Of a stretch of 64,000 nt of DNA, positions 1 to 7,808 are shown piece after piece. The DNA lies in NCBI GenBank assembly GCA_022827275.1, contig JAJDTG010000020.1, positions 124,001-188,000 on the forward strand, written 5' to 3'. A model generated the notes under the pieces. The model was not told the origin of the DNA. It saw only the letters and a program-made list of their open reading frames with translations, and ran no database searches. Numbering within the stretch: the first letter of the stretch is position 1; the number at the start of each line of letters is the position of its first letter. This DNA is from Candidatus Dadabacteria bacterium (GTDB taxonomy: Bacteria; Desulfobacterota_D; UBA1144; Nemesobacterales; Nemesobacteraceae). Both the position numbers and the translations under genes were made by a program.

Positions 1-2
1 CG

Positions 3-173
3 GAGATGTGGGCCGGTATTTTCATCGAGAACCGCGAGGCGCTGCTTGGCGCCATCCGCGGCTTTGCGGGGCAGCTCGGGGAGATTGAAAAAGCCGTCGC
101 CTCCGGTAATGTAGAAGAACTGGCAGGGCTTTTGAGGGAGGCCCGGGATTCAAAGAGGAATCTCGGGGAGTGA
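3..173 (+). CDS. Prephenate dehydrogenase, C-terminal end (partial)
   Basis: An open frame enters from the left edge and stops with TGA just before msrB. Its 56 residues are helical and contain MW-GIF--NR-ALL, then an amphipathic helix with GQLGEIEKA. This pattern is typical of the C-terminal helical dimerisation region of prephenate dehydrogenase (TyrA), the NAD-dependent step of tyrosine synthesis. Only the tail is present, so the catalytic domain cannot be checked and a related 6-phosphogluconate-dehydrogenase-like fold is possible. msrB starts 7 bp downstream, so the two are probably co-transcribed. Confidence 0.55.
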   Translation, partial: EMWAGIFIENREALLGAIRGFAGQLGEIEKAVASGNVEELAGLLREARDSKRNLGE

Positions 174-180
174 GCGGATA

Positions 181-585
181 ATGTCCGGAAAGGTAAAGAA
201 AACCGATGAGCAGTGGCAGGAGCGGCTCTCCCCCGAGGAGTTTCTTGTCACGAGAAAGAAGGGCACCGAGAGAGCCTTTACCGGAAAGTACCACGATCAT
301 CACGAAAAAGGCATGTATGTCTGCGTCTGCTGCGGGCAGGAGCTTTTCCGTTTCTCAGAGAAATTCGACTCCGGCACGGGATGGCCGAGCTTCTGGGAGC
401 CTGTCTCCCAGGAGAGCATAAAAGAGAAGTCCGACCATTCCCACGGCATGACGAGAACAGAGGTTCTCTGCTCAAAGTGCGACGCCCACCTGGGACATGT
501 TTTCCCCGACGGCCCGAAGCCCACAGGGCTTAGGTACTGCATAAATTCCGTCTCTTTGGATTTTGAAGAAGAAAAAGAGGAATAG
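181..585 (+). CDS. msrB: Peptide-methionine (R)-S-oxide reductase MsrB
   Basis: A complete 134-residue MsrB of normal single-domain length. It reduces methionine-R-sulfoxide in oxidised proteins. Two CxxC pairs (CVCC near residue 48, CSKC near 97) form the structural zinc site. The catalytic cysteine lies in the RYCINSVSL block near the C-terminus, after the conserved GTGWPSFW and [10 protein letters not shown] blocks. There is no signal peptide, so it is probably cytoplasmic. GGGGAG upstream serves as ribosome site, and the short gap to the preceding gene suggests one operon. Confidence 0.96.
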   Translation: MSGKVKKTDEQWQERLSPEEFLVTRKKGTERAFTGKYHDHHEKGMYVCVCCGQELFRFSEKFDSGTGWPSFWEPVSQESIKEKSDHSHGMTRTEVLCSKCDAHLGHVFPDGPKPTGLRYCINSVSLDFEEEKEE

Positions 586-590
586 GGAAG

Positions 591-662
591 TGGCGACGGG
601 TGGGATCGAACCACCGACACAGGCCTTATGAGAGCCCCGCTCTACCCCTGAGCTACGCCGCC
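591..662 (-). tRNA. tRNA-Met (anticodon CAT)
   Basis: The minus strand folds as a cloverleaf. The 7-bp acceptor stem GGCGGCG/CGTCGCC has one G-T pair. The D arm is GCTC/GAGC, the anticodon loop CTCATAA sits on a GGGCT/GGCCT stem, and the T arm is GGTGG-TTCGATC-CCACC. The anticodon is CAT. The loop context resembles elongator tRNA-Met, but a tRNA-Ile2 whose C34 becomes lysidine cannot be excluded by eye. CCA is not encoded. It lies downstream of cofC on the same strand. Confidence 0.93.
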
Positions 663-775
663 CCCGGAAAAAAAAGGCAAATCGAAAAGCAGGAATTATA
701 CCGGAACTCCGTGAGGATTCAACGCACGGACACGAGGGCTCGGCGGAAACTGGCGCGACCCCGGCTTTGCATGAA

Positions 776-1450
776 TCAGCCTGCTGCCGCCCCGTTTTTT
801 CCCGCTTCTTCCTCTATCAGCCCCAGTTCCAGAAGTTTCCTGTAGGTCTTGGTGTGGGAGCCGTGGTGGGAGAAGGTATCTATGTCCCCGGGCTCGTCGA
901 TGTCGATGCTGATGTTGAAGTTTCTGTAGATGTCGCAGGGCACGTACCTGCGCTCGGCCTCTTCCCTGTGTTTTCTGAAGCTGTCGTTTCCGAACATCGA
1001 GGGGATGCTGTCGGGAGGCTTTCTCAGTATGGCGTTTGTGCCGAGCTCATCTTCTGAGGGAACGAGGATCACGGACTTGCCCTTCTTCTCTTTCTCAAGG
1101 ACGGAGTCCAGGTCCTCGCCGGTTATGAGGGGGGCGTCGCCCGGGATTACTAGCACGGATTTCGCGCCCATTTTTCTGCAGACCTGGAGAGCCAGGTCGA
1201 CCGATGAGCTCTCCCCGAGCTGGCTCTCCTCCCTTATTACGTCAAACCCCTCCCCAAGGGCCATTTTCTCCGCTTTCCTGTCGAGCGTAACAATCACCTT
1301 GTTATCGGCAAGCTTCGAGTCGCCGACTGCGGAGAACACGTCTTCGAGCATCACGTAGGCAAGTTCGGTTCTCTGCTTGTTGCTGAGCACCGAGGCAAGC
1401 CTTTCGTTTGCCCTTGAAAGATCTTTTACGGGAACCAATATGAATTTCAA
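776..1450 (-). CDS. cofC: CofC/FbiD-like 2-phospholactate or PEP guanylyltransferase
   Basis: A 224-residue nucleotidyltransferase of the CofC family. The family joins GTP to 2-phospho-L-lactate or phosphoenolpyruvate to make the precursor of the F420 side chain. The N-terminus has the family pattern VPVKDLSRANERLA. The metal-binding loop VIPGDAPLI is near residue 100, followed by SEDELGTNAI and FGNDSFRKH. The best start is TTG at 1448-1450, giving MKFILVPVK, with GAGG about 10 nt upstream. No other F420 gene is in the window, so the exact substrate is open. A likely promoter lies in the AT-rich DNA just upstream. Confidence 0.85.
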   Translation of the reverse strand: MKFILVPVKDLSRANERLASVLSNKQRTELAYVMLEDVFSAVGDSKLADNKVIVTLDRKAEKMALGEGFDVIREESQLGESSSVDLALQVCRKMGAKSVLVIPGDAPLITGEDLDSVLEKEKKGKSVILVPSEDELGTNAILRKPPDSIPSMFGNDSFRKHREEAERRYVPCDIYRNFNISIDIDEPGDIDTFSHHGSHTKTYRKLLELGLIEEEAGKNGAAAG

Positions 1451-1612
1451 AACTGCTACCTCACAAGGCCACTATTCTATCACAAGTTTGTTCAGGTTCA
1501 CATGCTACTACACGTGATGCTTTTCCATAGCGTACCGGGAAACGTTGGCTTGGGTCCATGCAGAAATATTCATTCAGAACTGCAGCAATTTTCATTCAAA
1601 TTGGAAAAATAT

Positions 1613-1639
1613 TTGACAACAACTTACAATAACTATAAC
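1613..1639 (+). promoter_or_regulatory. Candidate sigma-70 promoter for the accessory block
   Basis: TTGACA at 1613-1618 is followed after a short 15-nt spacer by TATAAC at 1634-1639. The surrounding DNA is AT-rich, and two similar ATTCATTCA-type direct repeats lie just upstream (about 1569-1600) and could be a regulator site. It precedes the helix-turn-helix gene at 1700. Inferred from sequence only. Confidence 0.45.
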
Positions 1640-1699
1640 TTAAATAGCGTTACAGGTCGTTTTTGATAAAAAATTGTTTCCCGGCAGGGGATATCGCAG

Positions 1700-1900
1700 A
1701 TGGAAGACAAGCTAGGTGACATTCTTACTATTGAAGAGCTATCTGCTTACCTAAAGATCCCGGAGTCGACTCTCTACAAAATCGTGCGGGAGGGCAAGAT
1801 TCCTTCCAAAAAGGTAGGACGTCATTGGCGTTTCCGAAAAGAAGCAATTGACAATTGGTTGGACCAAATGGGGAGAAAAGAACCGGAACCCGAAAAATGA
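1700..1900 (+). CDS. Excisionase-family helix-turn-helix DNA-binding protein
   Basis: A 66-residue protein, essentially one winged helix-turn-helix of the MerR/excisionase type. The pattern LTIEELSAYLKIPESTLYKIV, then GKIPSKKVGRHWRFRKEAIDNWL, is that of small DNA-binding proteins often encoded on mobile elements. It ends 49 bp before the PHP-ATPase gene on the same strand and probably shares its promoter. It could be the local repressor of the defence-like pair downstream or a leftover recombination directionality factor. No integrase is nearby, which favours a regulatory role. Confidence 0.8.
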   Translation: MEDKLGDILTIEELSAYLKIPESTLYKIVREGKIPSKKVGRHWRFRKEAIDNWLDQMGRKEPEPEK

Positions 1901-1949
1901 GGGATCATCTTCTGTGCGAATTTGACTTGACTGGAGTGAGGCAGAATAA

Positions 1950-4721
1950 ATGAGAGAATGGGAATGGAAGGGTTCGCGTTGGTGGAAGTTTGACTTCCAT
2001 ACCCATACTCCGGCATCCGAGGATTATGGAAAGGGCCAAGACCAAGAGACTTTGAAGATCCGCGAACCGAGAGAGTGGCTGCTTGATTACATGCGCGCTG
2101 GTATAGACTGTGTTGCGATAACGGATCACAACAGTGGTGAATGGATTGATCTCGTCAAAGATGAACTTGCTCAGTTGGAGCGTGATCGTCCCGAAGGATT
2201 CAGGCCTATTTACGTGTTTCCAGGCGTGGAAATCTCGGTTAACAACGACATCCATCTTCTGGCGATTTTCGGACCTGACAAAAGGACATCGGACATAAAC
2301 TCTTTTCTAGCAAAGGTTGAATTTGTCGGCGAAAAAGGTTCGGGCAATGGTGTTACACACCTTTCGCTCATTAAGGTCGTTGAAGAAGTTACTTCAGCAG
2401 GAGCAATAGCGATTCCCGCTCATGTGGATAAGGAGAAAGGGCTTTTCGAGGTTCTAAAAAAAGGAAAAACTCTAGAGCAGGTAGTGGACTGCAAAAATGT
2501 TTTCGCGATGGAGCTGATTGACCCCGATTATGAGAAGCCGGGAACCTATGCCAACAAAAACCCTCGGTGGACGGAGGTGCTCGGGTCTGACAGTCACCAT
2601 CCCCCCGGTAGTTCAGAAGAAAAATATCCCGGCAGCCATTTCACTTGGGTCAAGATGGGAACGCCGGGGATAGAGGGACTACGGTTGGCTCTGCTTGATG
2701 GTTCCCTGTCCGTGATTCGGTCCGATAGACAGAAAGGTAACCCTAACGAGCGTGCGAAAATGGTACTGGAATCCATGGAAGTTTCGCAAGCGCGTTACCT
2801 AGGCCGGTTCAATCCCTTCACCATAGAGTTTAATCCTTGGCTTAACTCTATCATCGGTGGCAGGGGAACCGGCAAATCGACCATTGTTGAATTCTTGCGT
2901 ATTGCCCTTCGGAGAGAGAATGAATTGCCAGAGGACTTGCAAAACGACTTTGAAAAATATCGGAAAGTTTACCCTGACAGAAGAGAAGGCGGTCTTCTCA
3001 CGGATGAAGTTGCGATCAAGGTAGTTTATCGCAAGGACGATTCACGATTTTGTGTACAGTGGGACCATGCCGGGAACCTTGAACCCATCGAAGAGGAAAT
3101 TGAAGGAGAATGGAAACGTGCCGAAGGAGATATTCAACAACGCTTTCCGGTGAGAATTTACAGCCAGAAACAGATATTTAATCTTGCGAAAAGGCCGCTT
3201 GCCCTGCTCGGAGTGGTTGACGAAGCTCCGGAAGTGGACCGCCGTTCTTGGGATGAGAGGTGGAGGCAGGCAGAGAGCAAATTCCTTTCACTGCGCGCAA
3301 AAGCCAGAGAGACGGAAGCCGGTCTGTCTGAAGAAACACGTCTTCAGGGTGAACTTGAAGACATAAAAAGAAAACAGGATATCTTTGAACAGGCCGGATA
3401 CGCGGATGTATTGCGGAATTTTCAAAAACTGAGCCGTCAGCAGCGCAGCGTAGAAGCGTGGGAGGAAACTTGGGCTGAAATTGGAGAAAGGTTGCGGCGT
3501 ATGGCACGTGAACTTGTTCCCGATCCCCTTGAAGATAAAACCTTCAGTGCGGATATGGAGGCGGATGTCGAATTGCAAAGCCATGTCGCCACGGCATGCG
3601 AGAGCTTGAGTGAATTAAGCAAAGAAGTTGAATCTCTTGCGTCTCAAGCAGATAAAATTCTCGCCGAGTGGAGGAAGAACAGGGAGGAATCATCTTGGAA
3701 GCGGGGTGTTGTTGTCGCTGAGGAGGCCTATCAGAAATTGAAGGAAAACTTGGCGAAAGAGGGAGAAAACGACCCAGCCGGTTACGGTGAGTTGGTACAG
3801 CGCCGCCAGTTCATTGAGAAGAAACTTGAGGAGCTTAAAGAATCCAAAAAGCATGTTGGGGAACTTGAAAAACAGTCAGAGTTACAGTTAGAAGAAATGC
3901 TGGAAATCCGTCGGGAACTGACCAAGTCCCGAGAGAATTTCTTAAACAGAGTACTAGGTGAAAATCAATATGTCCGCATAAAAGTTGTTCCCTACAGAGC
4001 AACTGATACAGTTGAGGTCGAGTTTCGCCGGTTGCTTCAGAGAGAAGGTTCGGGCTTTGAGAGGGACATCGGTTCGCCGACCGGCGGAGGATTGCTCGGT
4101 AAGCTTTATGAGGGCGATGGGAGCAGTGATGAAATTGAGAAGAACCTCGGGGAGATTAAGAAAGATGTCAGGAATATTGCTTCCGACAAATACGACTTGC
4201 GAGAGCTTGCGGACCAGCGGTTCGCTGCGCATGTTTCCAAGCTTCCGCCCGAAGCTGTTGATCGTATTGATGTATGGTTTCCAGAGGATTCGCTTGATGT
4301 TCAGTACAACGCGACGGGAGAAGGTGAGAATTTCCTTTCAATTCAGGAAGGTTCGCCTGGACAGAGAACCGCTGCTCTTTTGGCTTTTCTTCTTTCCTAT
4401 GGAGATGAGCCACTGATTCTGGATCAACCGGAAGACGATTTGGACAACCTGCTGATCTACGATTTGATCGTGACCCAGTTGCGGAATATGAAATGCAGTC
4501 GGCAGATCATCGTAGTGACACATAATGCCAATATAGTTGTCAACGGTGACTCGGAACTGGTTGTGGCTCTTGCTCCGTATAATGGTGAAACGAAGAAGGA
4601 TTGCAACGGAAGTCTTCAAGAGAAAAAAGTCAGGGAAATTATTTGCGCAATTATGGAAGGTGGAAGCAAGGCGTTCGAAGATCGCTATCGTCGCATTGCG
4701 CTGGAAAAAGATCATGTTTAA
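1950..4721 (+). CDS. PHP-domain/SMC-like ATPase (TrlF-type)
   Basis: A 923-residue two-domain protein. The N-terminal PHP metal-dependent phosphoesterase or nuclease domain (about 10-260) keeps its metal ligands: FHTHT near residue 17, ITDHN near 57, GVEIS, PAHVD and GSDSHH. An ABC/SMC-type ATPase follows, with Walker A GGRGTGKST near residue 303, a charged coiled coil (about 420-680), signature-like GSPGQR, Walker B LILDQPEDDLDN near residue 820 and a THNANI switch. NCBI names this architecture TrlF, from memory. Intact ligands argue that it is active. The next gene overlaps its stop by 8 bp. A nucleic-acid-targeting defence role is inferred from architecture and setting, not shown. Confidence 0.85.
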   Translation: MREWEWKGSRWWKFDFHTHTPASEDYGKGQDQETLKIREPREWLLDYMRAGIDCVAITDHNSGEWIDLVKDELAQLERDRPEGFRPIYVFPGVEISVNNDIHLLAIFGPDKRTSDINSFLAKVEFVGEKGSGNGVTHLSLIKVVEEVTSAGAIAIPAHVDKEKGLFEVLKKGKTLEQVVDCKNVFAMELIDPDYEKPGTYANKNPRWTEVLGSDSHHPPGSSEEKYPGSHFTWVKMGTPGIEGLRLALLDGSLSVIRSDRQKGNPNERAKMVLESMEVSQARYLGRFNPFTIEFNPWLNSIIGGRGTGKSTIVEFLRIALRRENELPEDLQNDFEKYRKVYPDRREGGLLTDEVAIKVVYRKDDSRFCVQWDHAGNLEPIEEEIEGEWKRAEGDIQQRFPVRIYSQKQIFNLAKRPLALLGVVDEAPEVDRRSWDERWRQAESKFLSLRAKARETEAGLSEETRLQGELEDIKRKQDIFEQAGYADVLRNFQKLSRQQRSVEAWEETWAEIGERLRRMARELVPDPLEDKTFSADMEADVELQSHVATACESLSELSKEVESLASQADKILAEWRKNREESSWKRGVVVAEEAYQKLKENLAKEGENDPAGYGELVQRRQFIEKKLEELKESKKHVGELEKQSELQLEEMLEIRRELTKSRENFLNRVLGENQYVRIKVVPYRATDTVEVEFRRLLQREGSGFERDIGSPTGGGLLGKLYEGDGSSDEIEKNLGEIKKDVRNIASDKYDLRELADQRFAAHVSKLPPEAVDRIDVWFPEDSLDVQYNATGEGENFLSIQEGSPGQRTAALLAFLLSYGDEPLILDQPEDDLDNLLIYDLIVTQLRNMKCSRQIIVVTHNANIVVNGDSELVVALAPYNGETKKDCNGSLQEKKVREIICAIMEGGSKAFEDRYRRIALEKDHV

Positions 4722-5946
4722 CAGTCCAGAAGAACTGCTACGCAAAATACGTCTTGGAGAAGATAATTCGCTTGAACTTAAGGCCGTTGTGTTCAGAGGG
4801 AGACGGATTATCGGACCACCGCGCGACGAACTGGCTGACGAACTTTCCTCTATAGCCAATACTAACGACTGCGTAGTTGTTCTAGGCGTAGACGACAAGA
4901 CTCACGAGATAATTGGTATCCCGGCAGGCCGCATTGAAGATGTTGAGCGTTACGTGTACGAAATTTGTAATGACAGTATTACGCCACCTGTTCTTTTTCG
5001 ATCATTCCGCATGGAACTCCCCGACAGTACAGGCACTCTGCATATTGTGCTCAAGGTGGAGGTTCCACGCAGTCTGTTTGTCCACGAAGGCCCGGGCGGC
5101 TATTTCCATCGCCAAGGGAGTTCAGTACGGAAAATGTCACCGGACTATCTCGCCCGCCTGTTTCAGCAACGCAGCCAAGCCCGGTTGATCAGATTTGAAG
5201 AGCAGCCTGTTCCTCAATCGAGTATAGATAATCTATCCAAGGAACTGTGGGAAAAATACACCACACGGTCTAGTGAATCTGTAGAGGTCGTTTTGCTGAA
5301 GCGTTCTTTGCTGTCTAAAGAGGAAAGCGGTGCTGTGGTCGCCTCTGTAGCAGGCATATTGTTTTGCTGTGAATATCCGGAGCGCTTTTTACCTGGCGCA
5401 TTTATTGAGGCCGTACGCTACAGAGGAACAAGGCAGGATACCAACTACCAGATTGATGCCCAGAGAATCCGAGGACCACTGGATCGGCAGATAAAAGAAT
5501 GCATGACTTTTCTCAAAAAGAATCAGGCTGTTGAAGCTACCAAGGAACCCCACAGGAGGGAAAAACCTCAGTTCAGTGAGCGAGCCGTATTTGAAGCTGT
5601 CGTAAATGCCGTGGCTCATCGTGACTATTCGGTCTCTGGATCAAAGATTCGGTTTTTCATGTTTGATGATCGCCTAGAAATCTACTCGCCGGGCGCTCTT
5701 CCAAATACCGTAACCATTGACAGCATGCACCTTCGCCAAGCGACCCGGAATGAACTGATTACAAGCCTGCTTGCAGAAACGCCGATGGCAACAGGTGTCG
5801 GGGACATGGGCCGCGGTTTCTATATGGAAAAACGTGGCGACGGGGTTCCCATTATTTTAGATGAAAGTGAGAAGCTTTCTGGGAAAAGGCCGGTTTACAG
5901 GCTCATTGATGATTCCGAACTCTTACTAACTGTCTATTCTGCGTAA
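4714..5946 (+). CDS. Schlafen AlbA_2 / GHKL-ATPase protein (RecG-like C-terminal family)
   Basis: A 410-residue protein. The N-terminal AlbA_2 domain includes SLELKAVVFRG, DELADELSSIANT and VVVLGVDD, then the GGYFHRQGSSVRKM block. A C-terminal GHKL-type module (about 285-360) has ERAVFEAVVNAVAHRDYS, where the N-box is expected, and RLEIYSPG. The open frame extends upstream, but ATG at 4714 gives the natural N-terminus and an 8-bp overlap with the PHP-ATPase stop, so translation is probably coupled. AlbA_2 proteins of this kind are usually annotated as putative regulators or DNA-binding proteins. Here it looks like the partner of the ATPase. Confidence 0.82.
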   Translation: MFNSPEELLRKIRLGEDNSLELKAVVFRGRRIIGPPRDELADELSSIANTNDCVVVLGVDDKTHEIIGIPAGRIEDVERYVYEICNDSITPPVLFRSFRMELPDSTGTLHIVLKVEVPRSLFVHEGPGGYFHRQGSSVRKMSPDYLARLFQQRSQARLIRFEEQPVPQSSIDNLSKELWEKYTTRSSESVEVVLLKRSLLSKEESGAVVASVAGILFCCEYPERFLPGAFIEAVRYRGTRQDTNYQIDAQRIRGPLDRQIKECMTFLKKNQAVEATKEPHRREKPQFSERAVFEAVVNAVAHRDYSVSGSKIRFFMFDDRLEIYSPGALPNTVTIDSMHLRQATRNELITSLLAETPMATGVGDMGRGFYMEKRGDGVPIILDESEKLSGKRPVYRLIDDSELLLTVYSA

Positions 5947-6115
5947 ACACGATGAACTTATCTGGGTAGAAATTCACTCTTTTTGTCTTTTTTCCCTACG
6001 GTGATGAGTTGTTGCCCCCGCTATTCTATTAACAAAAACATGGCTTGAAAAAAAGAAAAGCTGAGGTGGTTTTTGGTAGTGTAGCTGTGCACTTTGAGTT
6101 TTTAGCAGATATAGG

Positions 6116-6142
6116 TTGATTAAATTATCATTAAACTATGAT
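6116..6142 (+). promoter_or_regulatory. Candidate higA promoter/operator
   Basis: TTGATT (6116-6121) and TATGAT (6137-6142) form a promoter-like pair with a short 15-nt spacer. The -10 box overlaps a small inverted repeat, ATCAT-N6-ATGAT (6127-6142). This is the usual position for autorepression by a HigA-type antitoxin. The rest of the 5947-6157 gap shows no toxin gene. Confidence 0.45.
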
Positions 6143-6157
6143 TAGAGAAGGTGAATT

Positions 6158-6481
6158 ATGGCGATGAAAGATCCTGTACATCCGGGTGTTATTGTACGCG
6201 AGGATTGTATGGAACCCTTGAATTTGTCGGTTACCGAGTGTGCGAAAGTGCTTGGCGTCGCGCGCCAGACGCTTTCCAATCTTGTCAATGCAAAAGCATC
6301 CGTTTCCGTTGAAATGGCCTATAGATTGTCGAAGGCGTTTGGTTCGACTCCGAGAACTTGGCTTGGCATGCAGTTGGCCTTTGATCTTGCCCACTCGCAG
6401 GGGTTGGAAGAGAAGATCAAGGTAAAGCGTGTTTCCGCAGAGCGTGGATCAAGAGCGAGGACAACTCCGCGGTCGGGGTAG
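6158..6481 (+). CDS. higA: Lone HigA-family antitoxin (Xre HTH)
   Basis: A 107-residue HigA-type protein. HPGVIVREDCMEPLNLS leads into an Xre helix-turn-helix (TECAKVLGVARQTLSNLVN) and the family block YRLSKAFGSTPRTWLGMQ. HigA normally follows a HigB ribonuclease gene and represses the operon. No HigB frame lies in the 210 bp upstream, nor anything toxin-like downstream before hisB. It is either an orphan regulator or what remains of a decayed pair. GAAGGTGAATT provides a weak ribosome site. It closes the accessory block. Confidence 0.88.
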   Translation: MAMKDPVHPGVIVREDCMEPLNLSVTECAKVLGVARQTLSNLVNAKASVSVEMAYRLSKAFGSTPRTWLGMQLAFDLAHSQGLEEKIKVKRVSAERGSRARTTPRSG

Positions 6482-6486
6482 AACAG

Positions 6487-6519
6487 GGAACCCGACTCGT
6501 ACCCGCCATCTCGGGTTTA
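6487..6519 (+). terminator. Weak hairpin terminator after higA
   Basis: The inverted repeat AACCCGA...TCGGGTT begins just after the higA stop and ends in a short T-rich run (TTTAT). The loop is about 15 nt and the T-tract is short, so termination may be partial. Confidence 0.4.
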
Positions 6520-6549
6520 TTGACAATAAAAGACGCCTGTATATAGAAT
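6520..6549 (+). promoter_or_regulatory. Sigma-70 promoter for hisBH
   Basis: TTGACA at 6520-6525 is followed after an 18-nt spacer by TAGAAT at 6544-6549 (TATAGA overlaps). The transcript would start about 45 nt before hisB and carry the AAGGAG site near 6585. Confidence 0.6.
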
Positions 6550-6600
6550 GATTAGCGAAAACTAGCCGCAACGCCGCGAAGAAAGGAGCCCAGTCTAACA

Positions 6601-7188
6601 ATGACCCGCAAAGCCGTTTTAAAAAGAGAAACATCCGAAGTCAGTGCCAGCGTCGAGCTTGATCTCGACGGAACCGGGAAATTCGATATCTCGACAGGGG
6701 TGCCTTTTTTCGACCACATGCTGAGCCAGTTCGCAAAGCACGGCTACTTTGACCTAACGGTCAAGGCCGAAGGGGACATCGACGTTGATTTCCACCACAC
6801 CGTGGAGGATGTCGGTATAGCTCTTGGGGAAACCTTCTCGGAAGCCCTCGGAGACAAGAGGGGAATCACCAGGTACGGCCACGCCGTAATCCCTTTTGAC
6901 GATGCGCTTGTTGTAGTGGCAGTCGATCTTAGCGACAGGCCCTGCTTTGTTTTCAAGGGGGAGATTCCCGCGGGCAAGGTCGGGGATTTTGACTCAGAGC
7001 TTGCAGAGGAGTTCTTCAAGTCCCTCACGAACTCGCTTCGCTGCAACCTGCACATCGAGTTTCGCCACGGAACGAACCTGCACCACATAATAGAGGCCAT
7101 GTTCAAGGCTCTGGGAAGATCCATGGACACAGCCTCGGCGCTTGACGGGCGCCGCGACGATATTCCCTCGACCAAGGGGACGCTTTAG
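6601..7188 (+). CDS. hisB: Imidazoleglycerol-phosphate dehydratase
   Basis: A 195-residue monofunctional HisB that converts imidazole-glycerol phosphate to imidazole-acetol phosphate in histidine synthesis. The Mn-binding repeats are visible: FFDHMLSQFAKHG with DFHHTVEDVGIALGE in the first half, and EFRHGTNLHHIIEAMFKALG in the second. There is no fused phosphatase domain, unlike the E. coli bifunctional enzyme. Its TAG stop overlaps the GTG start of hisH by one base. Confidence 0.97.
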   Translation: MTRKAVLKRETSEVSASVELDLDGTGKFDISTGVPFFDHMLSQFAKHGYFDLTVKAEGDIDVDFHHTVEDVGIALGETFSEALGDKRGITRYGHAVIPFDDALVVVAVDLSDRPCFVFKGEIPAGKVGDFDSELAEEFFKSLTNSLRCNLHIEFRHGTNLHHIIEAMFKALGRSMDTASALDGRRDDIPSTKGTL

Positions 7189-7808
7189 TGATTTCCATCG
7201 TGGATTACGGGATGGGGAACTTAAGAAGTGTCGAGAAGGGGTTTACCTCCCAGGGCATAGAGGTCCGCGTTACCGAGGACCCGGGGGACATAGAGGGCTC
7301 AAGCGGTCTTGTGCTTCCCGGAGTCGGGGCTTTCGGCGACTGCGTTAGGAACCTTCGCGAGCGCTCAATGACCGGGCCCATAAAGGATTTCATCGCGAGC
7401 GGGCGGCCATTTCTTGGGATATGCCTCGGCTTCCAGGTCCTGTTCGAATCAAGCGAGGAGGCTCCGGGGGAAGAGGGGCTCGGGGTATTCAGAGGCAAGG
7501 TAGTCAGGTTCCGTGTCGCGGATAAGAAGCTTAAGGTGCCTCACATGGGCTGGAACAGGGTGAGTGCGCCCGAGCGAAGTTCCATACTCGAAGGGATACC
7601 GCAGCAAAGCTGGTTTTACTTCGTTCACTCCTACCACGTGGTTTCCGACGAGACCGGCACAGATGTTCTGCTCTCCGATTACGGGGGTTCCTTCGAGGCC
7701 GGGGTCATTTCGGGGAACCTCTCCGCCTTTCAGTTCCACCCTGAAAAAAGCTCTGACTACGGGCTCATGATCTTGAGGAACTTCTCGAAGCTCTGCCTTG
7801 AGAACTGA
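7188..7808 (+). CDS. hisH: Imidazole glycerol phosphate synthase, glutaminase subunit HisH
   Basis: A 206-residue class I glutamine amidotransferase. It releases ammonia from glutamine for HisF. The nucleophile cysteine is in PFLGICLGFQVLF, and the His-Glu pair is in FQFHPEKSS near the C-terminus. The start is GTG at 7188, overlapping the hisB stop by one base (TAGTG), so translation is coupled. HisF is not in this window. The last 52 bp overlap the 3' end of the convergent transglycosylase gene. Confidence 0.96.
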   Translation: MISIVDYGMGNLRSVEKGFTSQGIEVRVTEDPGDIEGSSGLVLPGVGAFGDCVRNLRERSMTGPIKDFIASGRPFLGICLGFQVLFESSEEAPGEEGLGVFRGKVVRFRVADKKLKVPHMGWNRVSAPERSSILEGIPQQSWFYFVHSYHVVSDETGTDVLLSDYGGSFEAGVISGNLSAFQFHPEKSSDYGLMILRNFSKLCLEN

